Below, one piece after another: positions 18,603-28,007 of a stretch of DNA of 64,000 nucleotides (positions within the stretch are counted from its first letter, which is position 1; the number at the start of each line of letters is the position of its first letter). The DNA lies in the NCBI RefSeq assembly GCF_000213805.1, contig NC_015556.1, positions 2,170,001 to 2,234,000 on the forward strand. Reading direction: 5' to 3'. The translations under genes and the position numbers were made by a program. This DNA comes from Pseudomonas fulva 12-X (lineage in GTDB: Bacteria > Pseudomonadota > Gammaproteobacteria > Pseudomonadales > Pseudomonadaceae). The notes under the pieces are model-generated. The model had not been told where the DNA came from. It did no database searches and saw only the letters and a program-made list of their open reading frames with translations.

Positions 18603-20327
18603 TCAGTCTTTGGACGTGAGGCGGGCAAGGGTTCGCGCGGCCTGTTCGGCGTTGTATGCGGCCTGTGCCGAGTCCGGCACGGGTGAGGAGTCATCGGTTA
18701 CAAAGGGCGCTGTCGCGGCGATGCAGCGCAGTGCGGCACTGACCAGCACGCTCGCATAGCCGTCGCTCACCACCAGTGAGCGCAGCAGGGCACGCGCGCG
18801 CCCATGAGCCGCGGCGAATTGGCTCGGCGCTGTGGCGCGCCGGGTTTGCCTGGCGATGCGCCGAGCCAGAGCCAGGCGCCTACCTGCCGCAAGTGCGGGA
18901 TACCACAGCAGCAGGCTTGCGGCCGCAGCCAGTACTCCCAGCACAATCGCCAGCGTCTGCTGGGCGACTAGTGGCAGATCGCTCGGCAGCTGTACGCCGG
19001 GCTGCGCCGTGAGCAGGAAGGTCATGTTCAGGTCAATGGCCAGCTTGGCGGTTCGGGCGCGGGCCATCAGCGCTGCGCCAGTCAGCAGGAAGGGGGCGAT
19101 GCACGCCAGCAACTGCCAGTCGCTGTGCACCTGGGGCAGCAGCCAGAGGCGGGCGACCATGCCTGCGCTGGCGCCCAGCAGGGAGCCGATGAATACATCC
19201 TTGAGCGCCATCCTGGCATCGTTGTGGCTGGAGAACAGCGAGGCGAACAGCACCGCGGTCATGGTCATGATGGCGCCTTCGCTCCAGCCGCTCAGGCGCC
19301 AGGCCAGTGCCGCGATGATCAGGGCTGACAGTGGCCGTGCCGCAGAGGTGCTGGCGGCGCGCCAATCATGGTTAAGCACCCGTTCGCGCCAGTTGGCTCG
19401 GCTGCTCGGGTTTGCGAAGAGTTGCTGCAAGCGTTCGAGTGCCAGCAGCAGTTGCGGGTATTTGCTGGGGTGCAGTTGCAGTGCGCCGATGAAGGCTTCG
19501 AGGTTTTCCTGCTCGCTTCGCTCATCGGCAAAGCGCGCGTCGCACAAAAACGTGCTGTGCGTCTCGTGCAAGCTGTGCACCAGGGCGACGCTGACGAGCA
19601 GCGCATCGATCACCTCATGGGCGTGGCGGACCCGCTGGCGCCCCTTGCGTGAGCCGGCGGCAGCGAAATCGAGCACGCCATCGAGGGTCTTGATGGCGCC
19701 CAGTATGCGATTGAGGTCAGTGGCATTCTCTGTCTGCACGGGGCCGCTCATGCACCAGCGCAGGCAGTCGTTGACCAGTGCGTCGAGGCGCTCTTCGAGC
19801 AGCACGCTCGGCTCGGCCTTGGCGGTAAACAGCCAGGATATGCAGGAGCAACAGAGTATGCCGAGCAGTGTGCAGATCACGCGCCCGCTGGCGAGTTCTG
19901 GGTCGAACACCGGGTCGGCCAGGCCGAACAGGGCCACGATCGCAGCGGTATAGCCGGCCAGTACCCAGGCGTAGTTGCGAAAGTGCCGAAAGAAGTTGCC
20001 GACGGCGGCGCACAGCGCCAGCCAGAGTGCCAGCAGGCATAGCAACAGGTTGGGCCAGCCGAAGAAAAAGTACAGCAGCACGCCACCCACCAGCGCGCCT
20101 ACAAGGCTGCCTGTGAGGCGTGCAATAGAGCGTTCGATAAACAGGCCGCGGGTGGGCTGGGCGACCAGCCATACCGTCATCGCGGCCCACCAGGGATGAT
20201 GAATGCCGGCCGCGTTGGCCAGCGCCAGAGCGAGCAGAGCCGCTGCGGTGCTGTGCAGGCTGAACAGGAGAGGGGCGCGCGCTTCGGCCAGGGCTTGACG
20301 CGTGCGTTGTAAAAGTACGCCGCTCAT
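18603..20327 (-). CDS. FUSC-family aromatic acid efflux protein
   Basis: A 574-residue inner-membrane protein of the fusaric-acid-resistance type (AaeB-like). About six hydrophobic segments lie between residues 20 and 165, a soluble domain spans about 170-345, and a second block of about five segments spans 350-490. Relatives export aromatic carboxylates together with an AaeA-type membrane-fusion protein. No such partner is encoded nearby. Within the operon it probably relieves accumulation of aromatic acids. It is slightly shorter than AaeB. It lies 35 bp after the oxygenase gene. Confidence 0.8.
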   Translation of the reverse strand: MSGVLLQRTRQALAEARAPLLFSLHSTAAALLALALANAAGIHHPWWAAMTVWLVAQPTRGLFIERSIARLTGSLVGALVGGVLLYFFFGWPNLLLCLLALWLALCAAVGNFFRHFRNYAWVLAGYTAAIVALFGLADPVFDPELASGRVICTLLGILCCSCISWLFTAKAEPSVLLEERLDALVNDCLRWCMSGPVQTENATDLNRILGAIKTLDGVLDFAAAGSRKGRQRVRHAHEVIDALLVSVALVHSLHETHSTFLCDARFADERSEQENLEAFIGALQLHPSKYPQLLLALERLQQLFANPSSRANWRERVLNHDWRAASTSAARPLSALIIAALAWRLSGWSEGAIMTMTAVLFASLFSSHNDARMALKDVFIGSLLGASAGMVARLWLLPQVHSDWQLLACIAPFLLTGAALMARARTAKLAIDLNMTFLLTAQPGVQLPSDLPLVAQQTLAIVLGVLAAAASLLLWYPALAAGRRLALARRIARQTRRATAPSQFAAAHGRARALLRSLVVSDGYASVLVSAALRCIAATAPFVTDDSSPVPDSAQAAYNAEQAARTLARLTSKD

Positions 20328-20362
20328 GGCGAGCGGCGTTGCTGGCTGGGTCGTGGCATCGC

Positions 20363-21811
20363 TTACTCGGCGGCAGACCAGGAGCCGTGCAGGGACATGC
20401 GCATGCGAAACGGAATCCGGATTCGTGCCACAGGGCCGGTGGCCATATCGCGTGAGTCGAGTACCACCAGCTCGCTGCTGAAGTCGAAGAGGTTATTGAG
20501 CAGGGCAATGACATAGCCGTCGCCTTCTGGGGCATCCGCAGAACGGGGCACGAAGATCGGCTCCTGGAAGCACCCGCTTTCGCCCGGGAACCAGCTATCG
20601 CTCACACCTGTACGCAGGTTGAAGTGCGTCAGCAGGTTGAAGAACTGGAAGGGCATGGGCCCGTTCTCTTCGCGATAGGGGCGCGTCGGATCGAAAGACA
20701 GCATGAAGCCATGCTCATAGGGCAGGCCGGTGTAGCGCTCATCGACACGCGGAAACTCGCAGCGGTAATCGGTCAGCGGTCTGGGTTCGACCAGATCGCT
20801 CTTGGCGCTGAGGTCGAAGGTCCAGCGCTGCAGCGTGGAAGAGAGGGTTTCCGGGTTGGGGACAAAGCCGTCCTGCTGAGGGAAGAAGTAGAAGACGTTG
20901 CCGTCGGTGACCGGCATGTCGACATGGATCTGTCCGTCTTGCTCGAAGGCATTGAGGGTATGCCCCTGGAACCCGTTGGCAGGGCCCTTGAACCAGCGCA
21001 CGTCGCTGGCCGTTCCGTGGCGCGGCAGCACGGCGAACAGTTGCGGCAGGTCAGGCTGCCACTGGAAGTGCTGCCCGCCGCGCTTCATGCGCTCCACGTC
21101 CACGGTCAGGGGAATGAACGGGAACACGATGTAGTTCGGGGTGATGGCGCAGTCGTGCACCATCGCCGCGTACGGCGCCTGGAACCAGATTTCCTTCAGC
21201 AGTTTGCCGTCCGGGCTGATCTCGAAATAGGCCATGTCCGGCGTGCCGTCGCCCTTTGCCTCGTAGCTGAAGGCGAGCAAGTTGCCGCTGACGGGGTCGA
21301 TTTTCGGGTGGGCGGTGAAGGTCGCCGACTTGATCTGCCCATTCCAGTCGTAAACGCCCAGCGTCTCCAGGGTTTGCGGGTCCATGGCGTAGGGCAGGGC
21401 GTCTTCCTTCATGGCCAGTAGCACATCGCCGTACTTGAGCACGGTGGTGTTGGCCGTGGTGTTGTTGGCGGCCGCCAGTTCGTCGTTGCTGTAGACGTTG
21501 CGATAGATGCCGTTGAGCGATCGACCTTCGTGGCGCTGGGCGAGCAGACGGTCGGTCTGCACGTAGCGACGGCGCAGCGAAACCTTGCCATCGGCAAAGA
21601 AGAACGCACTGACCATGCCGTCGCCGTTGAAGAAGATGTCGTTGCCGAGCAGGGGTGGATACTGGTGGTCGGGCGACACCTGATAGAAGGCACCACGGAT
21701 AGCCGCTGGCAGTTCGCCCTCGATTTCGAGATCCATGACATCGGCTTCCACGCGACTCGGGCGGTAAAGGGCGCCGGAGAATTCGGGCGTTTCGGGAAAT
21801 AGGGCCGTCAT
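20363..21811 (-). CDS. Carotenoid-oxygenase-family alkene-cleaving enzyme (lignostilbene dioxygenase / isoeugenol monooxygenase type)
   Basis: A 482-residue seven-bladed propeller enzyme. The four non-haem iron histidines are visible: His168 (FTAHPK), His219 (MVHDCA), His284 (QGHTLN) and His475 (SLHGSW). The N-terminal VMDLEIEGELP, FNGDGMVSAF and the C-terminal PRSADAPEGDGYVIALL are close to isoeugenol monooxygenase and lignostilbene dioxygenases. Such enzymes cleave the alkene side chain of 4-hydroxystilbenes or propenylphenols with O2, giving aryl aldehydes. Operon partners (two aromatic-type transporters, an aldehyde dehydrogenase) agree. True carotenoid cleavage is unlikely in this context. 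A clear AAGGAAAA ribosome site precedes the ATG. Confidence 0.88.
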   Translation of the reverse strand: MTALFPETPEFSGALYRPSRVEADVMDLEIEGELPAAIRGAFYQVSPDHQYPPLLGNDIFFNGDGMVSAFFFADGKVSLRRRYVQTDRLLAQRHEGRSLNGIYRNVYSNDELAAANNTTANTTVLKYGDVLLAMKEDALPYAMDPQTLETLGVYDWNGQIKSATFTAHPKIDPVSGNLLAFSYEAKGDGTPDMAYFEISPDGKLLKEIWFQAPYAAMVHDCAITPNYIVFPFIPLTVDVERMKRGGQHFQWQPDLPQLFAVLPRHGTASDVRWFKGPANGFQGHTLNAFEQDGQIHVDMPVTDGNVFYFFPQQDGFVPNPETLSSTLQRWTFDLSAKSDLVEPRPLTDYRCEFPRVDERYTGLPYEHGFMLSFDPTRPYREENGPMPFQFFNLLTHFNLRTGVSDSWFPGESGCFQEPIFVPRSADAPEGDGYVIALLNNLFDFSSELVVLDSRDMATGPVARIRIPFRMRMSLHGSWSAAE

Positions 21812-21842
21812 GATGATTTTCCTTGCATTGAAAGACTGTGAA

Positions 21843-23024
21843 TCAGGCCGCCTGGACCATCAGCTCTGCCTGTTGGGCACGCGAGCGCTGGCGGAAGCGG
21901 GCGACCACCAGAAACGCAATAAACAGACCCAGGATGTAGGTGGCAGCGGCCAGCCAGCCGACTGCGCGCAGGTTGCCACCGCCGACCACCAGTGCCGCGC
22001 CCAGCGGGCCTGCGCCCTGACCGATGAAAATGGCCGCGTTGCCCAGGCCGGCGAGTCGCCCACTGGGGTCGAGCTCGGCAGTCATGGAGAACAGGTACGG
22101 CAGGCTGAAGAACCAGGCCAGGTGGATCAGTGCAGCAGTGGTCGCAAAGGCCAGCGCGCTGGTGCCATGGACCATGATCAAGGTGGCTACCAGCGCCAGG
22201 CCGAAGCCGATCAGCTGCGGCATCAGCAGGCCGATACGCCGTTTGATGATGCCGGCCAGCCCGGCGCCGATGGCCCCGGCAAGGATGCTGGCACCGAGAA
22301 TGGCGCCAATTTGCTGAGGTTCCAGGCCGATACTTTTGCCAATGCGCTCCTGATACACCCAAAGCGCCGAGTGGCCGAAGAACAGCAGCGCGAACAACGA
22401 CACCAGTAACAGCGCAGTGACCGTCATCGGCGGCTCGCCAGCTTCGACGTGCGCTGCCGCCTCATCGTAGCGTGGCGGTATACGGTTGAAACCGAGCAGG
22501 GCGATGGCACTGGCTACGGCGAGCGCCATGAACACGGCTGGAATGCCTGCTGCCTGGAGGATCAACGGGGTCGAAGAGACGATCAATATCCCCCACAGCA
22601 GGTTGCCGATGTTGATGACGGCGAAGGTCGAGTCCTTCGATTCGCGCAGAGCAGCCGTCGCATAAACCACGGCCATCACCACGCCACCGCTGAGCCCGCA
22701 GAGCACCCGGCTGGCGCATAATGCCAACCCACTGCTGGCCTGGGTGCTCAGCAGATTGCCGATCACCAGGGCCAGTAAGCCTGCGAGTGCGAAGCGGCGA
22801 CGATTGACTTTGGGCATCAGCAAGGCGCTGACGCCGCATGCCACGGCCATGGCGATCAGCTCGGCGGCAAAGATGGCGCCGATGGCGTTCAGTGGAATAC
22901 CCAGCCGATCAACGAAAGCACCGCCCAGAATTGGCTGGACCTGCAGGGTGCCAAGGGAAATGACCATCATCATGCAGATGGCCAGGAGGGTCCTTTTGCT
23001 GTTCACAACGTCGAGTGCATTCAT
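21843..23024 (-). CDS. MFS transporter, substrate unknown
   Basis: A 393-residue, twelve-helix major facilitator without a long central loop. It starts with MNALDVVNSKRTLLAICMMM and has the helix 2-3 loop LMPKVNRRRFALAG in place of a classic GRR motif. It does not belong to the AAHS group of the other island transporter. Located between the outer-membrane channel and the oxygenase gene (21 and 31 bp gaps), it is likely to move the uncleaved substrate across the inner membrane. An exporter role cannot be excluded. Confidence 0.75.
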   Translation of the reverse strand: MNALDVVNSKRTLLAICMMMVISLGTLQVQPILGGAFVDRLGIPLNAIGAIFAAELIAMAVACGVSALLMPKVNRRRFALAGLLALVIGNLLSTQASSGLALCASRVLCGLSGGVVMAVVYATAALRESKDSTFAVINIGNLLWGILIVSSTPLILQAAGIPAVFMALAVASAIALLGFNRIPPRYDEAAAHVEAGEPPMTVTALLLVSLFALLFFGHSALWVYQERIGKSIGLEPQQIGAILGASILAGAIGAGLAGIIKRRIGLLMPQLIGFGLALVATLIMVHGTSALAFATTAALIHLAWFFSLPYLFSMTAELDPSGRLAGLGNAAIFIGQGAGPLGAALVVGGGNLRAVGWLAAATYILGLFIAFLVVARFRQRSRAQQAELMVQAA

Positions 23025-23045
23025 GATTGCTTTGCCTCTGGATGA

Positions 23046-24038
23046 TCAGAACGCATGCGCAAAGCGCAACTGGACCGCGAAGTCGTTCTTGGCACGGTTC
23101 TCTACCTGAGTCTCGTGGTAGGTATTGAGCCAGAAGCCGTCGCCTTCACTGATTTTCCAGAAAAGACCCGGGCCGATACCGAGCACTTTTTCGCGCGAGT
23201 CTTCGAGACGCTGGCCGTTTACCTGGTCATCGCTGAGCTGCTTGAAGTAGTAGCCGTTGATGCCCACCGAGAGGTTGGGAATGACTTCGTAGGAGGCGGC
23301 GAAGTTGATCCAGGCCGATTTGCCTGCCTGGGTATCACGCACGGGCTGCCCTTCGAAGGGCACAGGTGAGCTGCTCGCCGGATCGTCGTTCTTGAAGTTG
23401 TAGAGGTAATGCAGGCGCCAGCTCAGTTCCCAGCGGGGGGCTGGCATCCAGGTCGCGGCCCAGTAAGGGTTGAGCGAGTAAGTATTGGAGCCCTGGTTGA
23501 GGTCCTTGTCTTCGTCGTATTTACCGGTCGGCATAATCACGTCGAAGGCCACGCGCTGGACGAAAACCGGGCGGCCAGTCGAGTCGACGATCGGGTCGAA
23601 TTGAATCTGTGGACCGGCGGTAATGTCGCCCAGCCCGAATGCATTGTCCTTGAGCTTGGCTCCAGCGTCGCCGAAATCGCCATCCAGAGACACCAGCGGC
23701 ACCAGCAGGCTCCAGCCCAGGTGTGCGCCGCCGCCGATGGTTTCGGGCGAGTAATAGCTGAACTGGTTGATCAGCGTCACGACATTCAGCTTGGGATTGT
23801 CGAACGCGGTGTTTTCCTTGCCATTGTTGTTCCTGAACGAGCTGGCGCTCTGGTATTTCAGGTAGGCGAGGTAGTTGAGTCCGGGAGGGCCTGCGAAACC
23901 GTCATAGAAGCTGGTTCCGCCCAGGTTGATGCCAGCCGGCTGATTGACGGAGGGCGGCGGCGGGCCATCGGCGGCCATGGCGGTGTCGAGTGCTGCGAGG
24001 GTGAACAATCCCAGTGTGATGGCAAGCGAGGTCTTCAT
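23046..24038 (-). CDS. Outer-membrane channel of the aromatic-degradation (SphA/MetA) family
   Basis: A 330-residue protein with a signal peptide (MKTSLAITLGLFTLAALDTAMA, cut before ADGPPPP). It has alternating beta-strand segments and ends in phenylalanine (LRFAHAF), typical of an outer-membrane beta barrel. The pattern GINLGGTSFYDGF and PHLGWSLLVPLV-like segments resemble the phenol meta-pathway/SphA family found beside aromatic catabolic operons. It probably lets hydrophobic aromatics through the outer membrane. It is the first gene of the first aromatic operon. No enzyme motif is visible. Confidence 0.8.
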   Translation of the reverse strand: MKTSLAITLGLFTLAALDTAMAADGPPPPSVNQPAGINLGGTSFYDGFAGPPGLNYLAYLKYQSASSFRNNNGKENTAFDNPKLNVVTLINQFSYYSPETIGGGAHLGWSLLVPLVSLDGDFGDAGAKLKDNAFGLGDITAGPQIQFDPIVDSTGRPVFVQRVAFDVIMPTGKYDEDKDLNQGSNTYSLNPYWAATWMPAPRWELSWRLHYLYNFKNDDPASSSPVPFEGQPVRDTQAGKSAWINFAASYEVIPNLSVGINGYYFKQLSDDQVNGQRLEDSREKVLGIGPGLFWKISEGDGFWLNTYHETQVENRAKNDFAVQLRFAHAF

Positions 24039-24050
24039 GTCTGGAGGCTC

Positions 24051-24058
24051 TTATTGTT
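24051..24058 (-). promoter_or_regulatory. A-rich Crc/Hfq-type motif before the outer-membrane channel gene
   Basis: On the minus strand AACAATAA (AANAANAA) lies just upstream of the GAGCCTCCAGAC leader of the first gene of the aromatic operon. Confidence 0.45.
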
Positions 24059-24074
24059 GGTGTTGTGAGCTGAA

Positions 24075-24099
24075 TGCAATCTGTGTTGCACGCCTGCAA
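24075..24099. promoter_or_regulatory. Clustered TGCAA/TTGCA half-sites upstream of the first aromatic operon
   Basis: TGCAAT (24075-24080), TTGCA (24086-24090) and TGCAA (24095-24099) lie 37-61 bp upstream of the channel gene start, in a 237-bp gap shared with the divergent ABC transporter. TTGCA-N4-TGCAA is a perfect short dyad. It may be an operator of this operon; it differs in sequence from the 16882 palindrome. Confidence 0.4.
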
Positions 24100-24275
24100 T
24101 TTACGACGTGCTCGCGCAGCATTCTTATGTCGGCGGGCCATCTTTGTCTGGGCGTGCCATTGCTGGGGCTGAATGATTGCCGCTGTGGTGATCGCGGGGC
24201 GTCGGTGCTTGATGTTCACCACGGCTGACCCCATCTGAAGGGCAGGAGCACTTCCCATCCTCTTTAGAGCCCACC

Positions 24276-26042
24276 ATGAATCTCTTTATGTCTTCTCGAC
24301 AGCGAGAAGCCCTGCGCACCTCCTGGATGTTCATCGCGCCATACCGCGGGCGCGTGGCAGGTGCATTGCTGGCGCTGCTGTTCACTGCCGCCATTACCTT
24401 GTCCATGGGGCAGGGCATCAAGCTGCTGGTCGATCAGGGCCTGGCCACTCAGTCGCCGGAAGCGCTGCGCCATTCGATCCTGCTGTTCTTCGTGCTGGTG
24501 CTGGCCCTGGCGGTGGGGACCTACACGCGTTTCTACCTGGTTTCCTGGCTGGGCGAGCGGGTGGTGGCGGACATCCGCAAGCGCGTGTTCGATCACCTGG
24601 TCGGCCTGCACCCCGGCTTTTACGCCCACAACCGCGCCTCGGAGATCCAGTCGCGGCTAACCGCCGATACCACCTTGCTGCAGTCGGTGATCGGCTCGTC
24701 GCTGTCGATGGCGCTGCGCAACTTGATCATGCTGGTCGGCGGCATGATCCTGCTGGTGGTCACCAATCCCAAGCTCAGCGCCATCGTGCTGGCCGCGCTG
24801 CCGCTGGTGGTGGCGCCGATCCTGCTGTTCGGCCGCCGTGTGCGTGAGCTATCGCGGCAGAGCCAGGATCGCATCGCCGATGTCGGCAGCTACGTCAGCG
24901 AAGTGCTCGGGCAGATCAAGACGGTGCAGGCCTACAACCATCAGGCCGAAGACCGCCGGCGATTCGGCCTGTCCGCCGAGGCTGCGTTCGACACGGCTCG
25001 CAAGCGCGTCGCCCAGCGCGCCTGGCTGATCACCGTGGTGATCGTGCTGGTGCTCGGCGCCGTGGGCGTGATGCTCTGGGTCGGCGGCATGGATGTGATC
25101 GCCGGGCGCATCAGCGGCGGTGAGCTGGCGGCATTCGTGTTCTACAGCCTGATCGTCGGCTCGTCGTTCGGCACCCTCAGCGAGGTGATCGGCGAGTTGC
25201 AGCGCGCCGCCGGCGCCGCCGAGCGCATCAGCGAACTGCTCAGTGCACGCAACGAGATCCATGCGCCGCTCGACGGCGCGCTGGTTGCGGCCCGGCCCGC
25301 GGAGGGCCGTATCGAGGTGCAGGATTTGTCCTTCGCCTACCCGACGCGCCCCGACAGCCTGGCGCTGCAAGACATCACGCTGGCGGTGGAACCGGGCGAA
25401 ACCCTGGCCATCGTCGGCCCGTCCGGCGCGGGAAAGTCGACGCTGTTCGACCTGCTGCTGCGCTTCTACGATCCGCTGCAGGGGCGCATCCTGGTCGACG
25501 GCCTGCCCATCGAGCGCCTCGATCCACACGCCCTGCGCGAGAACTTCGCGCTGGTTTCCCAGCACCCGGCGCTGTTCTTCGGCAGCGTGGCTGACAACAT
25601 CCGCTACGGGCACCCGGACGCCAGCGATGCCGAGGTGGAGGCCGCCGCTCGCGCGGCCCATGCCCATGAATTTATCGCGCGCTTGCCCCAGGGTTATCAG
25701 ACCCATCTCGGCGATGCCGGCCTGGGGCTTTCCGGCGGCCAACGGCAGCGCCTGGCGATTGCCCGCGCCTTGCTGGTTGACGCACCGATCCTGCTACTCG
25801 ACGAAGCCACCAGCGCCTTGGATGCCGAGAGCGAACACCTGATCCAGCAGGCGCTGCCCGAGCTGATGCGTGGCCGCACCACCCTGGTGATCGCCCACCG
25901 CCTGGCCACGGTAAAAAGCGCCGACCGTATCGCGGTCTTCGATCAGGGGCAGTTGGTGGCGTTGGGCAAGCATGCCGAACTGGTCGCCAGCAACCCGCTG
26001 TATGCGCGGCTGGCCGAGTTGCAGTTCGTGGAGAAGAGCTAA
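24276..26042 (+). CDS. ABC exporter, fused membrane and ATPase domains (MsbA/LmrA type)
   Basis: A 588-residue half-transporter. The six-helix membrane domain is about 15-320. The nucleotide-binding domain has Walker A GPSGAGKST at 381-389, signature LSGGQ at 485-489 and Walker B ILLLDE ending at Asp509-Glu510. It would work as a homodimer in the inner membrane, exporting a lipid, peptide or drug. It is not MsbA itself by context, since no lpxK follows. It stands alone, divergent from the aromatic operon and convergent with folE. A second ATG four codons in is an alternative start. Confidence 0.87.
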   Translation: MNLFMSSRQREALRTSWMFIAPYRGRVAGALLALLFTAAITLSMGQGIKLLVDQGLATQSPEALRHSILLFFVLVLALAVGTYTRFYLVSWLGERVVADIRKRVFDHLVGLHPGFYAHNRASEIQSRLTADTTLLQSVIGSSLSMALRNLIMLVGGMILLVVTNPKLSAIVLAALPLVVAPILLFGRRVRELSRQSQDRIADVGSYVSEVLGQIKTVQAYNHQAEDRRRFGLSAEAAFDTARKRVAQRAWLITVVIVLVLGAVGVMLWVGGMDVIAGRISGGELAAFVFYSLIVGSSFGTLSEVIGELQRAAGAAERISELLSARNEIHAPLDGALVAARPAEGRIEVQDLSFAYPTRPDSLALQDITLAVEPGETLAIVGPSGAGKSTLFDLLLRFYDPLQGRILVDGLPIERLDPHALRENFALVSQHPALFFGSVADNIRYGHPDASDAEVEAAARAAHAHEFIARLPQGYQTHLGDAGLGLSGGQRQRLAIARALLVDAPILLLDEATSALDAESEHLIQQALPELMRGRTTLVIAHRLATVKSADRIAVFDQGQLVALGKHAELVASNPLYARLAELQFVEKS

Positions 26043-26075
26043 GGGGTAGGGCGCCGGTCTCGGCGTTGAGTATGT

Positions 26076-26107
26076 GGTGGGCCGGTGAAGCGTGACCCAC
26101 CCTACGG
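26076..26107. repeat. Short CCACCCTACG-family repeat
   Basis: GGTGGG (26076-26081) pairs with CCCACC (26096-26101), and the unit ends in the dispersed core CCACCCTACG. It lies in the convergent gap between the ABC exporter and folE. Confidence 0.55.
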
Positions 26108-26128
26108 GCTGCCGGCGTGCGGTGGTTC

Positions 26129-26191
26129 TGTGGGAGCGCGCCATGCGCGCGATTCACGGGCATGGACTGGGCGTCCCCGCCCGTTCCCACA
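26129..26191. repeat. REP-like palindromic unit
   Basis: TGTGGGAGCG at the left pairs imperfectly with CGTTCCCACA at the right. The inner GCGCGCCATGCGCGC is itself palindromic. This is a typical Pseudomonas extragenic REP between convergent genes, related to the unit at 2462-2507. Confidence 0.7.
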
Positions 26192-26245
26192 TGCAAGCCT
26201 GCGATCAGCTCGTGATGTTTGTGTTACACCGCGAGCAAATACATC

Positions 26246-26809
26246 TCAGCCGCTAACCAAACTCAAAAACTCGCTACGGGTCGCCGCATTTTCGCGGAAT
26301 TCACCGAGCATCACCGAGGTGACCATGGAGGAGTTCTGCTTCTCCACGCCGCGCATCATCATGCACATGTGCTTGGCCTCGATGACCACCGCCACGCCCA
26401 AGGCGCCGGTGACCTGCTGGACGGCCTCGGCGATCTGCCGGCTCAGGCTTTCCTGGATCTGCAGGCGGCGGGCATACATGTCGACGATGCGCGCCACCTT
26501 GGACAGGCCCAGCACCTTGCCGTTGGGAATGTAGGCGACGTGGGCCTTGCCGATAAAGGGCAGCAGGTGGTGCTCGCACAGCGAATACAGCTCGATATCC
26601 TTGACCACCACCATTTCGCTGGCGTCGGAGCTGAACAGCGCACCGTTGGTGACTTCTTCCAGCGTTTTCTGATAGCCATTGCACAGGTACTGCATGGCCT
26701 TGGCGGCGCGCTTGGGCGTGTCGAGCAGGCCTTCCCGGGAAACGTCTTCGCCGAGTTGGCCGAGGATGGCGGTGTAGTGCTGTTCGAGGGTGTTGCGGCT
26801 AGAGTCCAT
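26246..26809 (-). CDS. folE: GTP cyclohydrolase I
   Basis: A 187-residue GTP cyclohydrolase I, making 7,8-dihydroneopterin triphosphate for folate and pterins. Zinc ligands are Cys78 and His81 in LCEHHLLPF and Cys149 in EAKHMCMMM. The ATG at 26809 is chosen because GGAAG precedes it and [12 protein letters not shown] is the normal N-terminus; upstream codons are not protein-like. It is monocistronic, convergent with the ABC exporter. Pseudomonads often carry more than one folE copy. Confidence 0.95.
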   Translation of the reverse strand: MDSSRNTLEQHYTAILGQLGEDVSREGLLDTPKRAAKAMQYLCNGYQKTLEEVTNGALFSSDASEMVVVKDIELYSLCEHHLLPFIGKAHVAYIPNGKVLGLSKVARIVDMYARRLQIQESLSRQIAEAVQQVTGALGVAVVIEAKHMCMMMRGVEKQNSSMVTSVMLGEFRENAATRSEFLSLVSG

Positions 26810-26986
26810 GCGGCTTCCAGTGGTTTGCGGATATCGATTAGCGGCTGCCTGGCGCCAACGTCGGCGTGTTTGCCGCGGCATCAAGCTCGGCCCAGTGGGC
26901 GAGGCGGGCAGTAATTGTAATCCGCTCGCAGCGATTTACCGAGCCTTTATGCCACTCGGTGCATCGCCGCGTCTGTCAGTGCAGGT

Positions 26987-27988
26987 TCATTTGGCGGCGT
27001 TAGCTGCCAGGCAGGTGTCGAGCATGCGGTTGGAGAAGCCCCATTCGTTGTCGTACCAGGCCAGCACTTTCACCAGGCGGCCATTCACCTTGGTGTGGTT
27101 AGCGTCGAAGATCGACGACAGCGGATTGTGGTTGAAGTCGCACGACACCAGCGGCAGGGTGTTGTAACCCAGTACAGGGGATTTCTCGGCAGCAGCCTTC
27201 ATCAGTGCGTTGATTTCCTCGGCGCTGGTGTCGCGTTGCACCTGAATGGTCAGGTCGACCAGCGACACGTTGATCACCGGCACGCGCACCGCCATGCCGG
27301 TCAGGCGCCCGGCCAGTTCCGGCAGCACCAGGCCCACCGCTTCGGCAGCGCCGGTCTTGGTGGGGATCATCGATTGGGTGGCCGAGCGCGCCCGGAACAG
27401 GTCGCTGTGATACACGTCGGAGAGGTTCTGGTCGTTGGTGTAGGCGTGGATGGTCGTCATCAGCCCACTTTCGATGCCCAGCTCGCGCTGCAGCACCTGG
27501 GCGACCGGCGCCAGGCAGTTGGTGGTGCAGGAGGCATTGGAGATGATCGGCTGGTCGGCGCGCAGGCTGCCTTCGTTGACGCCGTAGACGATGGTCGCAT
27601 CGGCGCCCTTGGCTGGCGCGGAGATGATCACCTTGCGGGCGCCGGCGCTCAGGTGGGCGGCTGCCTTGTCGCGATCGGTGAAAAGGCCGGTGCATTCGAA
27701 CACCACGTCGACGTCCAGATCCTTCCAGGGCAGCTCGGCAGGATTACGGATCGCGCTGACGGCGATGCGGTCACCATTGACGAGCAGGTTTTGTCCATCG
27801 ACTTCGACGGACGCGTCGAAAATGCCGTGTACGCTGTCGTACTTGAGCAGATGAGCGTTGATGGCGCTGTCGCCCAGGTCATTGATGGCGACGACTTGCA
27901 GCTTTTCGCGATAGTTCTGGGTATAGAGTGCCCGGAGCACGTTACGGCCGATACGACCGAAACCATTGATGGCAATTCGCAATGTCAT
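26987..27988 (-). CDS. gap: Glyceraldehyde-3-phosphate dehydrogenase, NAD-type
   Basis: A 333-residue GAPDH. The Rossmann motif [14 protein letters not shown] starts at residue 7, the nucleophile is Cys154 in [12 protein letters not shown], and the base is His181 in TTIHAYTND. It oxidises the glyceraldehyde-3-phosphate released by Eda. It is divergent from edd with a HexR site between them, the arrangement of gap-1 in Pseudomonas putida, so it should be induced on glucose when HexR binds 2-keto-3-deoxy-6-phosphogluconate. Confidence 0.95.
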   Translation of the reverse strand: MTLRIAINGFGRIGRNVLRALYTQNYREKLQVVAINDLGDSAINAHLLKYDSVHGIFDASVEVDGQNLLVNGDRIAVSAIRNPAELPWKDLDVDVVFECTGLFTDRDKAAAHLSAGARKVIISAPAKGADATIVYGVNEGSLRADQPIISNASCTTNCLAPVAQVLQRELGIESGLMTTIHAYTNDQNLSDVYHSDLFRARSATQSMIPTKTGAAEAVGLVLPELAGRLTGMAVRVPVINVSLVDLTIQVQRDTSAEEINALMKAAAEKSPVLGYNTLPLVSCDFNHNPLSSIFDANHTKVNGRLVKVLAWYDNEWGFSNRMLDTCLAANAAK

Positions 27989-28007
27989 GAGCGTCGATCC
28001 TTATATG

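Noticed and set aside
20363-21811. True carotenoid cleavage dioxygenase for retinal synthesis
   Set aside because: No rhodopsin or carotenoid genes are nearby and the sequence blocks resemble isoeugenol/lignostilbene enzymes.
24276-26042. Naming the ABC exporter msbA
   Set aside because: No lpxK or other lipid A genes adjoin it; the half-transporter family is too broad for a specific name.
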